Positions 41,640-49,517 of a stretch of 64,000 bases of DNA are shown one piece after another. Under the pieces are notes generated by a model. It did no database searches. It saw only the letters and a list, made by a program, of their open reading frames with translations, and had not been told where the DNA came from. The stretch lies in the NCBI RefSeq assembly GCF_010122465.1, contig NZ_WLZY01000001.1, positions 248,001 to 312,000 of the forward strand. Direction: 5' to 3'. This DNA comes from Phytoactinopolyspora mesophila (GTDB lineage Bacteria > Actinomycetota > Actinomycetes > Jiangellales > Jiangellaceae). Position 1 is the stretch's first letter. Each line of letters opens with the position of its first letter. The translations under genes and the position numbers were made by a program.

Positions 41640-42481
41640 CCCCCGACGACGCCACGCTGGTCGTCGGCGCCACCGGCACCACCGGCAGCCGGACCGCCGC
41701 TCAGCTGATCGGCGCGGGCCGCCACGTGAAGGCTGCCAGCCGTCACGCGAGCGCGGTCCCAGGCGCGGAGCCGGTCCGCTTCGACTGGTATGACCCCGCA
41801 TCTCACGTCGAGGCTCTCGACGGAGTCGACCGCGTCTACCTCGTGCCACCTGTGGGCGATCCCGGCCCGGCTTCGGTCATGCTGCCCTTTCTTCAGCAGG
41901 CTCGCGCCGCCGGCGTGCACCGCGCGGTACTCCTCAGCTCCTCGGCCATTCCCGAGGGCGGCCCGGCGGTGGGAGCCGTGCACCAAGCCTTGCCCGGCCT
42001 GTTCGACGAGTGGGCGGTGTTGCGTCCCTCCTGGTTCATGCAGAACTTCACCGGCACGCACGTTCACGCTCGCAGCATCCGCGAACACGGCAGCATCCTG
42101 ACTGCGACAGGTAGTGGCCGCGTCGGCTTCGTCGATGCCGACGACATCGCCGCCGTCGCCACGCGTACCCTGATCGATGACCCTGCCCCCAATGCTGACC
42201 TGATCCTCACCGGACCGGAGGCGCTCAGCTACGACGACATCGCCACGATCGTCACCGAGGTCACCGGTCAGCCCGTGGCGCATCACCACCTGACCTATGA
42301 TCAGTTTCGCGACCGGCTCACGGCACAGGTGTCGCCCGAGTTCGCCGCGATGCTGGCCGGACTGGACCGCGCCATCGCTGAGGGGGCCGAGGACCGCACC
42401 ACCGACGCCGTCCAGCGACTCACCGGACGCCCGCCGCGCAGCTTCCGCGAAGTCGCCGAACGGGAGATGGCACGGCAGTGA
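41636..42481 (+). CDS. NmrA-like NAD(P)-binding protein
   Basis: The 281-residue extended/atypical SDR begins LVVGATGTTGSRTAAQLIGAG (NADP-binding G-x-x-G-x-x-G). It lacks a Tyr-x3-Lys catalytic pair, as in NmrA/quinone-oxidoreductase-2-like proteins (RPSWFMQNFTGTHVHARSIREHG, FVDADDIAAVATRTL). It probably senses or reduces with NADPH. Coupled by ATGA to the SnoaL-like gene and under the same TetR operators. The operon ends at a hairpin. Confidence 0.88.
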   Translation: MTPDDATLVVGATGTTGSRTAAQLIGAGRHVKAASRHASAVPGAEPVRFDWYDPASHVEALDGVDRVYLVPPVGDPGPASVMLPFLQQARAAGVHRAVLLSSSAIPEGGPAVGAVHQALPGLFDEWAVLRPSWFMQNFTGTHVHARSIREHGSILTATGSGRVGFVDADDIAAVATRTLIDDPAPNADLILTGPEALSYDDIATIVTEVTGQPVAHHHLTYDQFRDRLTAQVSPEFAAMLAGLDRAIAEGAEDRTTDAVQRLTGRPPRSFREVAEREMARQ

Positions 42482-42489
42482 GCGATCGG

Positions 42490-42510
42490 CGCCTGATTCC
42501 CCGTCAGGCG
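42490..42510. terminator. Hairpin after the NmrA-like gene
   Basis: CGCCTGA-TTCCCCG-TCAGGCG has a perfect 7-bp stem. It lies nine bases beyond the NmrA-like stop and between convergent genes. Confidence 0.6.
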
Positions 42511-42587
42511 GACGTTCCCGCCACAAGACAACGTTGGCGCTTCCACCGCGAGCTCCGTGGGTCTCGGCTGGTTTTCCGTTCGGGCGG

Positions 42588-43178
42588 TTAGGTCGGCGGG
42601 GTCATGGCCCGCGTGACGCAGTCGCGGAGGAGGGTGCGGCGGCGGTCGTGGGCTTCGGTTGGTTCGTCGGCGGTGGCGGCGTAGACGTTGCTCACTGGTG
42701 ACCAGGCCATGGACATCGCGATGACCATGGCCATCAGGTCGAATGGGTCACCTTGGCGAACGAGACCGGCTTTCTGGGCGTCGGCGATGGCTCTCAGCTT
42801 GGCGTCGTCGACCCGCTCGTTCTGGGCGACGAGGTGACCGGACGGGCGACGTTCCATCCGTGCCCAGGTGGCTAGCCGGATGAGGTCGGGCCGGCGCAGG
42901 TACTCGTCGTAGAGGCGCACGGCCCAATCCGCCAGGTTGGTGGCATCGATGGGCGCGACGTTCATGATCCGCTGCAATGAGCCGAAGAAGATCGCGTCGA
43001 ACAGGCCGTCCTTGCTGCCGAAGTATGCATAGAGCTGGGCCTTGTTCGTCCGTGCTGCCCGGACGATTCGCTCGACCCGGGCGCCTGCGATGCCGTGCTC
43101 TGCGAACTCCTGCGTCGCGACGTCGACGATGCGCTGCCAGGTTGCGGCGCCCCGGTCTGTGGACGGCTGCTCAACCAT
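42588..43178 (-). CDS. TetR-family regulator divergent from an alcohol dehydrogenase
   Basis: The 196-residue protein has the TetR N-terminal domain (ATWQRIVDVATQEFAEHGIAGARVERIVRAARTNKAQLYAYFGSKDGLFDAIF) and a helical ligand domain. ATG 43178 is chosen; an in-frame upstream start at 43214 exists but would run into the operator region. A palindrome ACAGAC-N6-GTCTGT lies 59 bp upstream in the shared promoter with the dehydrogenase gene, its likely target. Confidence 0.88.
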   Translation of the reverse strand: MVEQPSTDRGAATWQRIVDVATQEFAEHGIAGARVERIVRAARTNKAQLYAYFGSKDGLFDAIFFGSLQRIMNVAPIDATNLADWAVRLYDEYLRRPDLIRLATWARMERRPSGHLVAQNERVDDAKLRAIADAQKAGLVRQGDPFDLMAMVIAMSMAWSPVSNVYAATADEPTEAHDRRRTLLRDCVTRAMTPPT

Positions 43179-43236
43179 GAACCCACCGTAATCGACAGAA
43201 CAGTTGGTCTGCATCTTGGTTGGCTGCTATTCTGTA

Positions 43237-43254
43237 ACAGACCGAACAGTCTGT
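43237..43254. promoter_or_regulatory. TetR operator
   Basis: ACAGACCGAACAGTCTGT has perfect 6-bp arms around a 6-bp centre, just upstream of the alcohol dehydrogenase start (43267). A related half ACAGAACAG occurs at 43195. Binding here would block both divergent promoters. Confidence 0.7.
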
Positions 43255-43266
43255 TTGTGGGTGGGG

Positions 43267-44301
43267 ATGAGAACTACGACGGGATGGCAGACGGCGGACT
43301 CTGCCTCTGGGCTTAACCGGGTGCCGCTTGAGCGACGCGACCTACGACCGGACGATGTCGCCGTTCGGGTGGACTACTGCGGCGTGTGTCATACCGACCT
43401 GCACGCCGTACGTTCAGGTGAGGGGCACCCGCTTGTTCCCGGGCACGAGTTCACCGGGGTGGTCACTGAGACCGGTCGCGCCGTCACGAAACTCGGCATC
43501 GGCGACCCGGTCGCGGTGGGCAACATCGTGGACTCCTGCGGTGTCTGCGCGATGTGCCGAGTCGGGCAGCAGAACTTTTGCCATGAGTTCCCGACGCTGA
43601 CCTATGGCGGTGTCGATCGCGTCGACGGGTCGACCACGCTGGGCGGGTACGCGCGGGAGTGCGTGGTCCGCGAACGGTTTGCCCATGCGCTGCCTGCCGG
43701 GCTAGATCCTGCGTCCGCGGCGCCCTTGTTGTGCGCGGGGATCACCGTCTGGGAACCACTTCGCGCCCTCGATGTGGGCCCGGGAAGTCGGGTCGCCGTT
43801 GCCGGCCTCGGCGGGCTGGGCCATCTGGCTGTCAAGATGGCCGTCGCCCTCGGGGCGGCCATCACCGTCATCAGCCGCTCGCCGGCCAAGGTCGACGATG
43901 CACGGAAACTCGGTGCTCATGATCTGATCGTGTCCACCGACGAAGCGCAGCTGAATGGCGCACGCGAGCGGTTCGACGTCCTGCTCGACACGATCTCCGC
44001 CCCACATGATCTCGCCCCTTACCTGCGGTTGGTGGCCCTGGACGGCACACTCAGCCAGGTCGGCTACCTTGGGCCGGTCAGCGTGGCGACCATTGACCTT
44101 CTCATCGGCCGCAAGAGGCTGACCTCGGCGGGCAGTGGAGGCTTGCCCGCCACGGCCGAGATGCTCGAGTTCTGCGCAAGCCACGGCATCACCGCGGACA
44201 TCGAACTGCTGCCGTCCGCACAGGTCAACGAGGCGCTGCAACGTCTTGCCCGCAACGACGTTCGCTACCGCTTCGTCCTAGACCTCTCCGACCTCGACTG
44301 A
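43267..44301 (+). CDS. Zinc-dependent alcohol dehydrogenase (YahK/cinnamyl-alcohol type)
   Basis: The 344-residue MDR protein has the catalytic zinc motif YCGVCHTDLHAVRSG and PGHEFTGVV, the four-Cys structural zinc lobe CGVCAMCRVGQQNFC, and the NADP fold VAVAGLGGLGHLAVKMAV. The N-terminus (RTTTGWQTADSASGLNRVPLERRDLRPDDVAVRV) matches the YahK/CAD subgroup, which reduces aldehydes with NADPH. GGGTGGGG precedes ATG 43267. Likely an inducible aldehyde-detoxifying enzyme under the divergent TetR. Confidence 0.92.
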   Translation: MRTTTGWQTADSASGLNRVPLERRDLRPDDVAVRVDYCGVCHTDLHAVRSGEGHPLVPGHEFTGVVTETGRAVTKLGIGDPVAVGNIVDSCGVCAMCRVGQQNFCHEFPTLTYGGVDRVDGSTTLGGYARECVVRERFAHALPAGLDPASAAPLLCAGITVWEPLRALDVGPGSRVAVAGLGGLGHLAVKMAVALGAAITVISRSPAKVDDARKLGAHDLIVSTDEAQLNGARERFDVLLDTISAPHDLAPYLRLVALDGTLSQVGYLGPVSVATIDLLIGRKRLTSAGSGGLPATAEMLEFCASHGITADIELLPSAQVNEALQRLARNDVRYRFVLDLSDLD

Positions 44302-44395
44302 CTTGTCCAGCCGCTGGGCCGGGTGGCACTGCGAACTTGATCAGGAGCGTGGACCGGCGGTGAAACGGAGTGGGGCCCGCATGCACGCTGCGTTC

Positions 44396-44602
44396 TCAGG
44401 GCCGTGCGGACGCGCGTATCGCCGTCGCGTCGATGCCGCCGAGTTCGAGCAGGACGACGTGGTCGTATTCCAGGCCTTTGGCGAGGGCCGCGGCAACGAG
44501 TTCTACACGTTCGCAGCCGGGCAGGACCGAATGGAGAGATTCGAGGACGTGCTCGGGCGCGATGACTCCGACGAGGCCCTCAGCGAGCAGTGCGCCTTCG
44601 AT
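44396..44602 (-). pseudogene. UvrD/HelD-type helicase fragment
   Basis: Sixty-eight codons on the minus strand read GVIAPEHVLESLHSVLPGCE, then VELVAAALAKGLEYDHVVLL. This is the 'V..A..AKGLE.D.VV..E' motif of the C-terminal superfamily-1 helicase domain, closest to HelD/HelR RNA-polymerase-associated helicases. It is bounded by stops on both sides, with no P-loop. A relic. The following 44620-44864 contain open but unassignable minus-strand scraps (for example LRDVPVAFGDHTGLGLIV). Confidence 0.6.
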
Positions 44603-44864
44603 CTACGTTGGAGCCGGTCGGGGTAGGAGTAGAGCAGCCAGCCGGCACGCGAAGGCGTTCTTCACCGCGCCTGGCCATGGCATGGCCCAGGTTGTGGTCC
44701 GGCCCAGCGCCGTCTCGGGCGACGGCTCACATCGCTAGTCCGCCGCCACCGAAACGTCGTCGATGCGGGGCACTATGAGGCCGAGGCCGGTGTGGTCACC
44801 GAAGGCCACGGGCACATCTCGGAGGGTGGAGGCGTCGCGGAGTCTGCCGAGGCCGGGCCCTGCC

Positions 44865-44990
44865 TCAGCGGTCAACGGGCAAACCAGCGCCGTTCACGTT
44901 GGCGCCCTGTAGCAGGTCCGACTTGTCGACCGGCGGATCGGTGAAGACGTCCTCGACAAGATCGGCGATCTCGATCCTGGTCACGGTCAT
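44865..44990 (-). CDS. DUF2795-like short protein, probably truncated
   Basis: A perfect GGAGG site lies seven bases before ATG 44990. The 41 residues read MTVTRIEIADLVEDVFTDPP, then VDKSDLLQGANVNGAGLPVD. The 'KSDLL..A...GA' part matches the start of DUF2795 domains; the usual ending 'LPDR.Y.....LW..LP' is missing, so a frameshift or deletion has probably removed it. The second DUF2795-like gene 200 bp away is intact. A dyad at 45124-45143 lies 134 bp upstream. DUF2795 proteins are small and of unknown role. Confidence 0.5.
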   Translation of the reverse strand: MTVTRIEIADLVEDVFTDPPVDKSDLLQGANVNGAGLPVDR

Positions 44991-45123
44991 GACAAAACCT
45001 CCAAAGTGTGATCTCTGTCCGCCGGTCAGGCTCAGCGAAAGGAGCCCGTCTGGATACCGGCTGGCTGTGATGCCCGACGGCGGGCCAAGGTGCGCCGCCG
45101 AGCATTCAGTGCGGGAGCCTACT

Positions 45124-45143
45124 ATAACGTTGCGGAAGGTTAT
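45124..45143. promoter_or_regulatory. Shared dyad, copy 1
   Basis: ATAACGTTGCGGAAGGTTAT is a 20-bp dyad with arms matching at 7 of 8 positions around GCGG. The same AACGTT-N4-AAGGTT core occurs at 45419-45434, upstream of the second DUF2795-like gene. Probably a binding site for one regulator, the MerR protein at 45541 being the nearest candidate. Confidence 0.55.
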
Positions 45144-45190
45144 CGAGCCGGGGACCAGCTGGCGGCGCGGGATGATACGGCCGCTCCAAG

Positions 45191-45400
45191 CTAGGCGCTC
45201 TCATCCGGAAGGTCTGGCAGATGCGGCCATAGGTCGCCGATTGTCCGGTAGGTAATGTCCGGCAGGGCATTGAGAGACTGCAGGACATCTACGGGTGCGC
45301 GATTAGCTGTGGCCCACGCCAGGAGGTCGGCCTTGCCCACGGATCGCGCATGGAATGCTTCCTGGACCGCTGCGGCGATGTGGGACCGGGCGACGTTCAT
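45191..45400 (-). CDS. DUF2795 protein
   Basis: The 69-residue protein reads SHIAAAVQEAFHARSVGKAD, then LLAWATANRAPVDVLQSLNALPDITYRTIGDLWPHLPDLP. This is the complete DUF2795 pattern (helical, with 'K.DLL..A....A...V...L..LPD..Y....DLWP.LP'). The function of the family is unknown; members are frequent in actinobacteria. ATG 45400 has only a weak GGTAGA site; an upstream GTG in the same frame is possible. Divergent from the MerR/RF3 operon, with a dyad just upstream. Confidence 0.7.
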   Translation of the reverse strand: MNVARSHIAAAVQEAFHARSVGKADLLAWATANRAPVDVLQSLNALPDITYRTIGDLWPHLPDLPDESA

Positions 45401-45418
45401 GGCAATGGAGTCTACCCT

Positions 45419-45434
45419 AACGTTATGGAAGGTT
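45419..45434. promoter_or_regulatory. Shared dyad, copy 2
   Basis: AACGTTATGGAAGGTT repeats the core of the 45124-45143 dyad (AACGTT-N4-AAGGTT). It lies 19 bp upstream of the DUF2795 start and about 110 bp before the MerR gene. Confidence 0.55.
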
Positions 45435-45540
45435 GCGTTATGCCTGGTTTGGCATGCTGCCAAGAGGGCTGGGTTCGTGGTTGAGTCTTCCGTTCGGTTA
45501 ACATTGGCCGTTTGTGGTCGTAGTTGTCGAGAGGTCCGTC

Positions 45541-45957
45541 GTGTCGTTGCAGCACATGCAAATCGGTGAGGTCGCCGAGCGGGTCGGACTTTCCCTGCGC
45601 ACCATCCGGTACTACGAAGAGGTGGGCTTGGTGCGCCCGTCCGCCCGGACCACGGGCGGGTTTCGCCTGTATACCGAGCCGGATGTGGCGCGGCTGCGCC
45701 TGGTGAAGCGGATGAAGACCCTGGAGTTCTCGCTCGAGGAAATGGGTGACCTCCTGGGTGTCCTGGACCGGCTCGACGAGCCGGAAACAGATCCGGAGTT
45801 GCGTACGGAATCGATCGAACGCCTGGTGACATTTCGAGTTCTCGCGCAGGAACGATGCGCCGATCTGCGGAGTCAGCTGGAGACTGCCGAGTCGTTCGCG
45901 GCAGATCTGCGCGGTGAGATCTCGCGGCAGCGGCGGCGCGTGAAGGAGGTTCGATGA
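45541..45957 (+). CDS. MerR-family regulator coupled to release factor 3
   Basis: The 138-residue protein has a MerR winged helix (MQIGEVAERVGLSLRTIRYYEEVGLVRPSARTTGGFRLYTEPDVARLRLVKRMKTLEFSLEEMGDLL). A long dimerisation coiled coil follows, with one Cys (RCADLRSQL) and no metal-binding cluster or ligand domain. GTG 45541 follows GAGAGG; ATG 45556 is also possible. The stop overlaps the RF3 start (ATGA), so the two proteins are made together, an uncommon pairing. Confidence 0.88.
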   Translation: MSLQHMQIGEVAERVGLSLRTIRYYEEVGLVRPSARTTGGFRLYTEPDVARLRLVKRMKTLEFSLEEMGDLLGVLDRLDEPETDPELRTESIERLVTFRVLAQERCADLRSQLETAESFAADLRGEISRQRRRVKEVR

Positions 45958-47537
45958 ACTCGGTCGCTGGTGTAGACGCTGAGGCGACACGTCGTCGTAC
46001 GTTCGCGGTGATCAGCCACCCCGACGCGGGTAAGTCGACGTTGACTGAGGCCCTGGCTTTGCATGCGAGGGTGATCGCGGAGGCCGGTGCGGTTCACGGC
46101 AAGGCCGGGCGCAAGGGCGTGGTGTCGGACTGGATGGAGATAGAGCAGGCTCGGGGTATTTCCATCACCTCCGCGGCCTTGCAGTTCGAGTACCACGGCA
46201 ATGTGATCAATCTGCTGGACACCCCTGGGCACGCGGACTTCTCCGAGGACACCTACCGGGTGCTGGCGGCGGTCGATTGCGCCGTCATGTTGCTCGATTC
46301 GGCCAAAGGGCTGGAGCCACAGACGCTGAAGCTGTTCGACGTGTGCCGGCATCGTGGCGTTCCGGTTATTACGTTCATCAACAAGTGGGATCGCCCCGGC
46401 CTCGAGGCGCTGGCGTTGTGTGATCAGCTGGAGGAGCGGATCGGCCTCCGGCCGACGCCCCTGAACTGGCCAGTCGGCATCGCCGGTGAGTTTGCCGGTG
46501 TGCTCGATCGTGATGACGGGCACATGGTCGCCTTCGAGCGTGCGCCAGGGGGCGCGCGGCGCTCCGTCGAGCGGCGGCTCGAGCCGGACGAGGCCGAGCG
46601 CGAGTTCGGCGATCCATGGGTGACAGCGGTCGAGGAATCCGCGCTGCTGGACGAGTACGACGAGTCGTCGTTCCTGGCGGGAAAGACAACGCCGCTGCTG
46701 TTCGGCGCCGCGGTCGCCAACATCGGAGTACGGCAGCTGCTGGACGTGCTGGTGCGACTTGCGCCGTCACCGGCACCGCGGCCAGACCGGGAAGGTGTGC
46801 CCCGGCCGCTCGACGCTCCATTCTCAGGCTTGGTGTTCAAAGTGCAGGCTGGGATGGACCGGGCACACCGGGACCGGGTGGCGTTCGTCCGTATATGCTC
46901 CGGCAGGTTCGAACGTGGCTCCGTCGTCACCCACGCCGCGACCGGACGGCCATTCGCCACGAAATACGCCCAAGCGATCTTCGGCCGCGACCGAGACACG
47001 ATCGACGTCGCCTATCCCGGAGACATCGTGGGGCTGGTGAACGCCACGGCGTTACGGCCGGGGGACACCTTGCACGATCGGGAGGCTCCGGTGGAGTTTC
47101 CCGGGATGCCGTCGTTCGCGCCGGAGAACTTCGCCGTGTGCCGAGTGGCCGACACGAGCAAAGCCAAGCAATTCCGTAAGGGCATCGAACAGTTGGACCG
47201 CGAGGGCGTGGTGCAGGTGCTCCGGTCCGACCTGCGGGGTGACGCCGCCCCGATTCTTGCGGCGGTGGGGCCGCTGCAGTTCGAGGTGACCGCGCACCGG
47301 ATGGAGAACGAGTTCGGCGCGCCGGTTCGGCTGGAACGCCTGGCGTATTCTCTGGCTCGTCGGACCCGGCCGGAGGACCGCGAGGCGTTGGATGCCGAAC
47401 ACGACGTCGAAGTGGCTGAACGCACCGACGGTGCGTGGCTGGCGTTGTTCAGTGACAAGTGGCGACTCTCGTCGGTGCAGCGTCGCCACCCCGACCTGCT
47501 TCTGGAATCCTTGGTCGCGGGCGACGTCGAGGTCTGA
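45954..47537 (+). CDS. prfC: Peptide chain release factor 3
   Basis: The 527-residue translational GTPase has G1 SHPDAGKSTLTEAL (about residues 22-35), switch I EQARGISITSAALQF, G3 LLDTPGHADFSEDTYR and G4 NKWDRPG. RF3-type domains II and III follow, ending LFSDKWRLSSVQRRHPDLLLES. RF3 recycles class I release factors from the ribosome and supports post-peptidyl-transfer quality control. The Lys-Trp in NKWD replaces the usual NKLD. It is not an EF-G or TetM paralogue: length and C-terminus are RF3-like. Cotranscribed with the MerR gene. Confidence 0.93.
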   Translation: MNSVAGVDAEATRRRTFAVISHPDAGKSTLTEALALHARVIAEAGAVHGKAGRKGVVSDWMEIEQARGISITSAALQFEYHGNVINLLDTPGHADFSEDTYRVLAAVDCAVMLLDSAKGLEPQTLKLFDVCRHRGVPVITFINKWDRPGLEALALCDQLEERIGLRPTPLNWPVGIAGEFAGVLDRDDGHMVAFERAPGGARRSVERRLEPDEAEREFGDPWVTAVEESALLDEYDESSFLAGKTTPLLFGAAVANIGVRQLLDVLVRLAPSPAPRPDREGVPRPLDAPFSGLVFKVQAGMDRAHRDRVAFVRICSGRFERGSVVTHAATGRPFATKYAQAIFGRDRDTIDVAYPGDIVGLVNATALRPGDTLHDREAPVEFPGMPSFAPENFAVCRVADTSKAKQFRKGIEQLDREGVVQVLRSDLRGDAAPILAAVGPLQFEVTAHRMENEFGAPVRLERLAYSLARRTRPEDREALDAEHDVEVAERTDGAWLALFSDKWRLSSVQRRHPDLLLESLVAGDVEV

Positions 47538-47619
47538 GCGTCGGCCCGGCACTTCAACTGCCCGCGTTGTCACAGTGAGGACGACGACGTCTGCGGGGCG
47601 GCAGGCCGGAGACACGATC

Positions 47620-47742
47620 ATGCTCAAGTGTGAGCGCTGCGGCACCGAATGGCGACGAGGCGACACTCGTGCCTTCTGCTCACCTCAGCCATCCCCGTTG
47701 TGTTCCCCGGACGCCGGCCTGGAAGCGACTACGAGCGCCTAA
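47620..47742 (+). CDS. Possible small zinc-ribbon peptide
   Basis: A 40-residue frame begins MLKCERCGTEWRRGDTRAFC and has CxxC plus two further Cys, preceded by CCGGAGACACGATC. It could be a tiny zinc ribbon or a chance frame. It ends where the broken membrane-protein gene begins to be recognisable. Confidence 0.3.
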   Translation: MLKCERCGTEWRRGDTRAFCSPQPSPLCSPDAGLEATTSA

Positions 47743-47747
47743 CGTCT

Positions 47748-48157
47748 CGCTGGCGTCGGGTGGCATCCTATGCGCTCGTGTTATCTCAGATTGGGGTGAG
47801 CTCCAGTGCCGGAACTGCGCTTTTGGCCGGGCGAGGGATCCTTGCCCTGTTCGGCGCACTGTTAGCAGCGATGTTATGTGGCTTCTTGATTTACGAATTT
47901 ATGCTTTACCGGAAGCGTCGTGGTGTTCCGTGTGGGTGTTTCGGCGGAGAAATCCGGTTACCAGGGTTTCAATTGGCAGAACCGCGCTCATGGCGACGGC
48001 GATTACAGTGGGTGTTCCGGTTATCGTAGTCGCCGGCTTCGTCCCGAGCTGGTTGCAGATAGCGGCAATCTTTGCTGTCGGCGTCGGCGGTGCACTGATG
48101 GCTCGAATTCTACCGGAATGTACCGTCTTCATGGTCCGACATTCGACACACAGGTAG
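47748..48157 (+). pseudogene. MauE/DoxX-like redox membrane protein, frameshifted
   Basis: One frame gives ILALFGALLAAMLCGFLIYE, then FMLYRKRRGVPCGCFGGE. After a frameshift at about 47945-47955 another frame continues NPVTRVSIGRTALMATAITV and four-helix hydrophobic sequence ending VFMVRHSTHR. The PCGCFGG motif followed by '..P.......R..L' is diagnostic of MauE/DoxX-type redox-associated membrane proteins. The first TM segments are also missing, so the gene is dead. Confidence 0.6.
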
Positions 48158-48247
48158 CGGTTCAGAGTCGCCCGCCGTTTGCTCGATAGCCCCCGCGCGG
48201 TCAAGATCACTCAGGGTCCGAGATCTGCGGGACTCCCTCAGCGTGGG

Positions 48248-49045
48248 TCAGGTGGTTCGGACTCGACGCCAGCCAAGCCAGATTGCCATGGACACTACGG
48301 CGAAGACACCGAACATCACGGGTAGCACCCAGGTTAGGTCGACGAACGTGCCGGCGAGTCCTCCGAGAACGGCCCCAAGTACGGCTCCGGCCAGCACTGC
48401 GACGGATGCCGGCAGCAGCCAACGGGGCAGCTCGACTCTCAGGCCCGTGCCACTCGTGGTGCTCCAGCCATGTTGCTTGACACGTCGTGCCAGGTAGATC
48501 GCTATGAAGGCGGCGAGGACAATGAGGGCTATTCCCAAACCGAACATTCCTGCCGCACGCGCCACCGGCGTATCTTCGTGCCTCGCTGACTCGCCGTTCG
48601 GCCCGACGATCTCCACGGCCTCACCGTTGAAGAGGGTGACGGTGACGTCATGGCCTGCACCCGAGAGGCCGAGGCGGTCGGCTGCGCCCGATGATATCTG
48701 CACCACAACATCGCCCTGGAAGAGCCTGGTGCCTTCTGGTGCGTCGGGAACAGCGACGTAGATGAGGGCCGTTGTCTGGCTGCCCCCCTGCTGGGGTGGG
48801 GTGCCAGTTGTGCTGTCTCTGCGTGCCGTCGTTGTCCCTGGCAGTTCGGCTTGACAGTCGCCGGAGGCCGCACCTTCTTGGCACGTCGGTGCATACGCGA
48901 AGCGTGCCATCGTGGCGAGATCTCCAGGTGCGTTGGCGGCAACCAGGAGGATCAGCACAAGCACCGGCGCGAGGGTCAGCGAAAAGGCCCAGGCTGGAAT
49001 GATGCCGAGCGAGCTCAGGGTTCCAGACTTCTTTGACTGAGCCAT
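48248..49045 (-). CDS. Membrane protein with extracytoplasmic domain, unknown function
   Basis: The 265-residue protein has one N-terminal TM helix (IIPAWAFSLTLAPVLVLILLVAANAP) and then about 110 residues of likely extracytoplasmic sequence with a Cys pair (CQEGAASGDC) and TALIYVAVPDAPEGTRLFQGD. Three further TM helices follow, ending VMFGVFAVVSMAIWLGW. GGAGGG precedes ATG 49045. Resemblance is to uncharacterised actinobacterial membrane proteins; no catalytic motif is seen. Single gene. Confidence 0.65.
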   Translation of the reverse strand: MAQSKKSGTLSSLGIIPAWAFSLTLAPVLVLILLVAANAPGDLATMARFAYAPTCQEGAASGDCQAELPGTTTARRDSTTGTPPQQGGSQTTALIYVAVPDAPEGTRLFQGDVVVQISSGAADRLGLSGAGHDVTVTLFNGEAVEIVGPNGESARHEDTPVARAAGMFGLGIALIVLAAFIAIYLARRVKQHGWSTTSGTGLRVELPRWLLPASVAVLAGAVLGAVLGGLAGTFVDLTWVLPVMFGVFAVVSMAIWLGWRRVRTT

Positions 49046-49517
49046 TTGCCCTCCGTCTTCGCATGCTTGGCGAGACTTTAGCACTCGTGTGCTAAAGGGA
49101 TTACGAATTTCGTAGTGCAAGATGACAGGAGTCAGCACCGCAAAGCGGCCATCGGTGGCAAACGCGCTGGCAAGCTACGTCAATGGGCCACGAGAACGGG
49201 CGGCCAATCAGGTCTGGCGGTATTGAAGTCGAGTTTTGGTGGACCCGCAAGGGACACTCGAGCTGCATCCACTGCCCGACGACGTGATCGCAATGCTCAG
49301 TACACCGGGCACAGCGCCGGCGCTCCACCATGGCCGCGGGTGTCCTCCTCGCCGGAGCCGGCGGCGCGCACCCGATCAGCGCTCGCTTCAGGAGAGCAGC
49401 GGTCGCTGGTCTGGGCGAGGATCCCGTTCGGGTCGGGCGTCTCTCCCCACGGGCAGAGACGAAGTTCTGACCACAGGTCGATGTGCGGTGAGACGGCGTG
49501 CCTGTCGAATTGGTGCC
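49046..49517. other. 472-bp intergenic region with a REP-like relic
   Basis: No gene is recognised. TCTGGCGGTATTGAAGTCG at 49213-49231 matches one arm of the 13397-13468 hairpin. The repeat CTTTAGCACTCGTGTGCTAAAG at about 49076 is a short dyad (TTTAGCAC / GTGCTAAA) 25-45 bp upstream of the membrane-protein start. It resembles CIRCE-type TTAGCACTC inverted repeats, so a weak HrcA-like site is possible. The promoter of the ABC exporter operon must also lie here. Confidence 0.45.

Noticed and set aside
45954-47537. Ribosomal-protection (TetM-like) resistance protein
   Set aside because: Length (527 residues), missing EF-G domain IV and the C-terminal LFSDKWRLSSVQ region indicate RF3.
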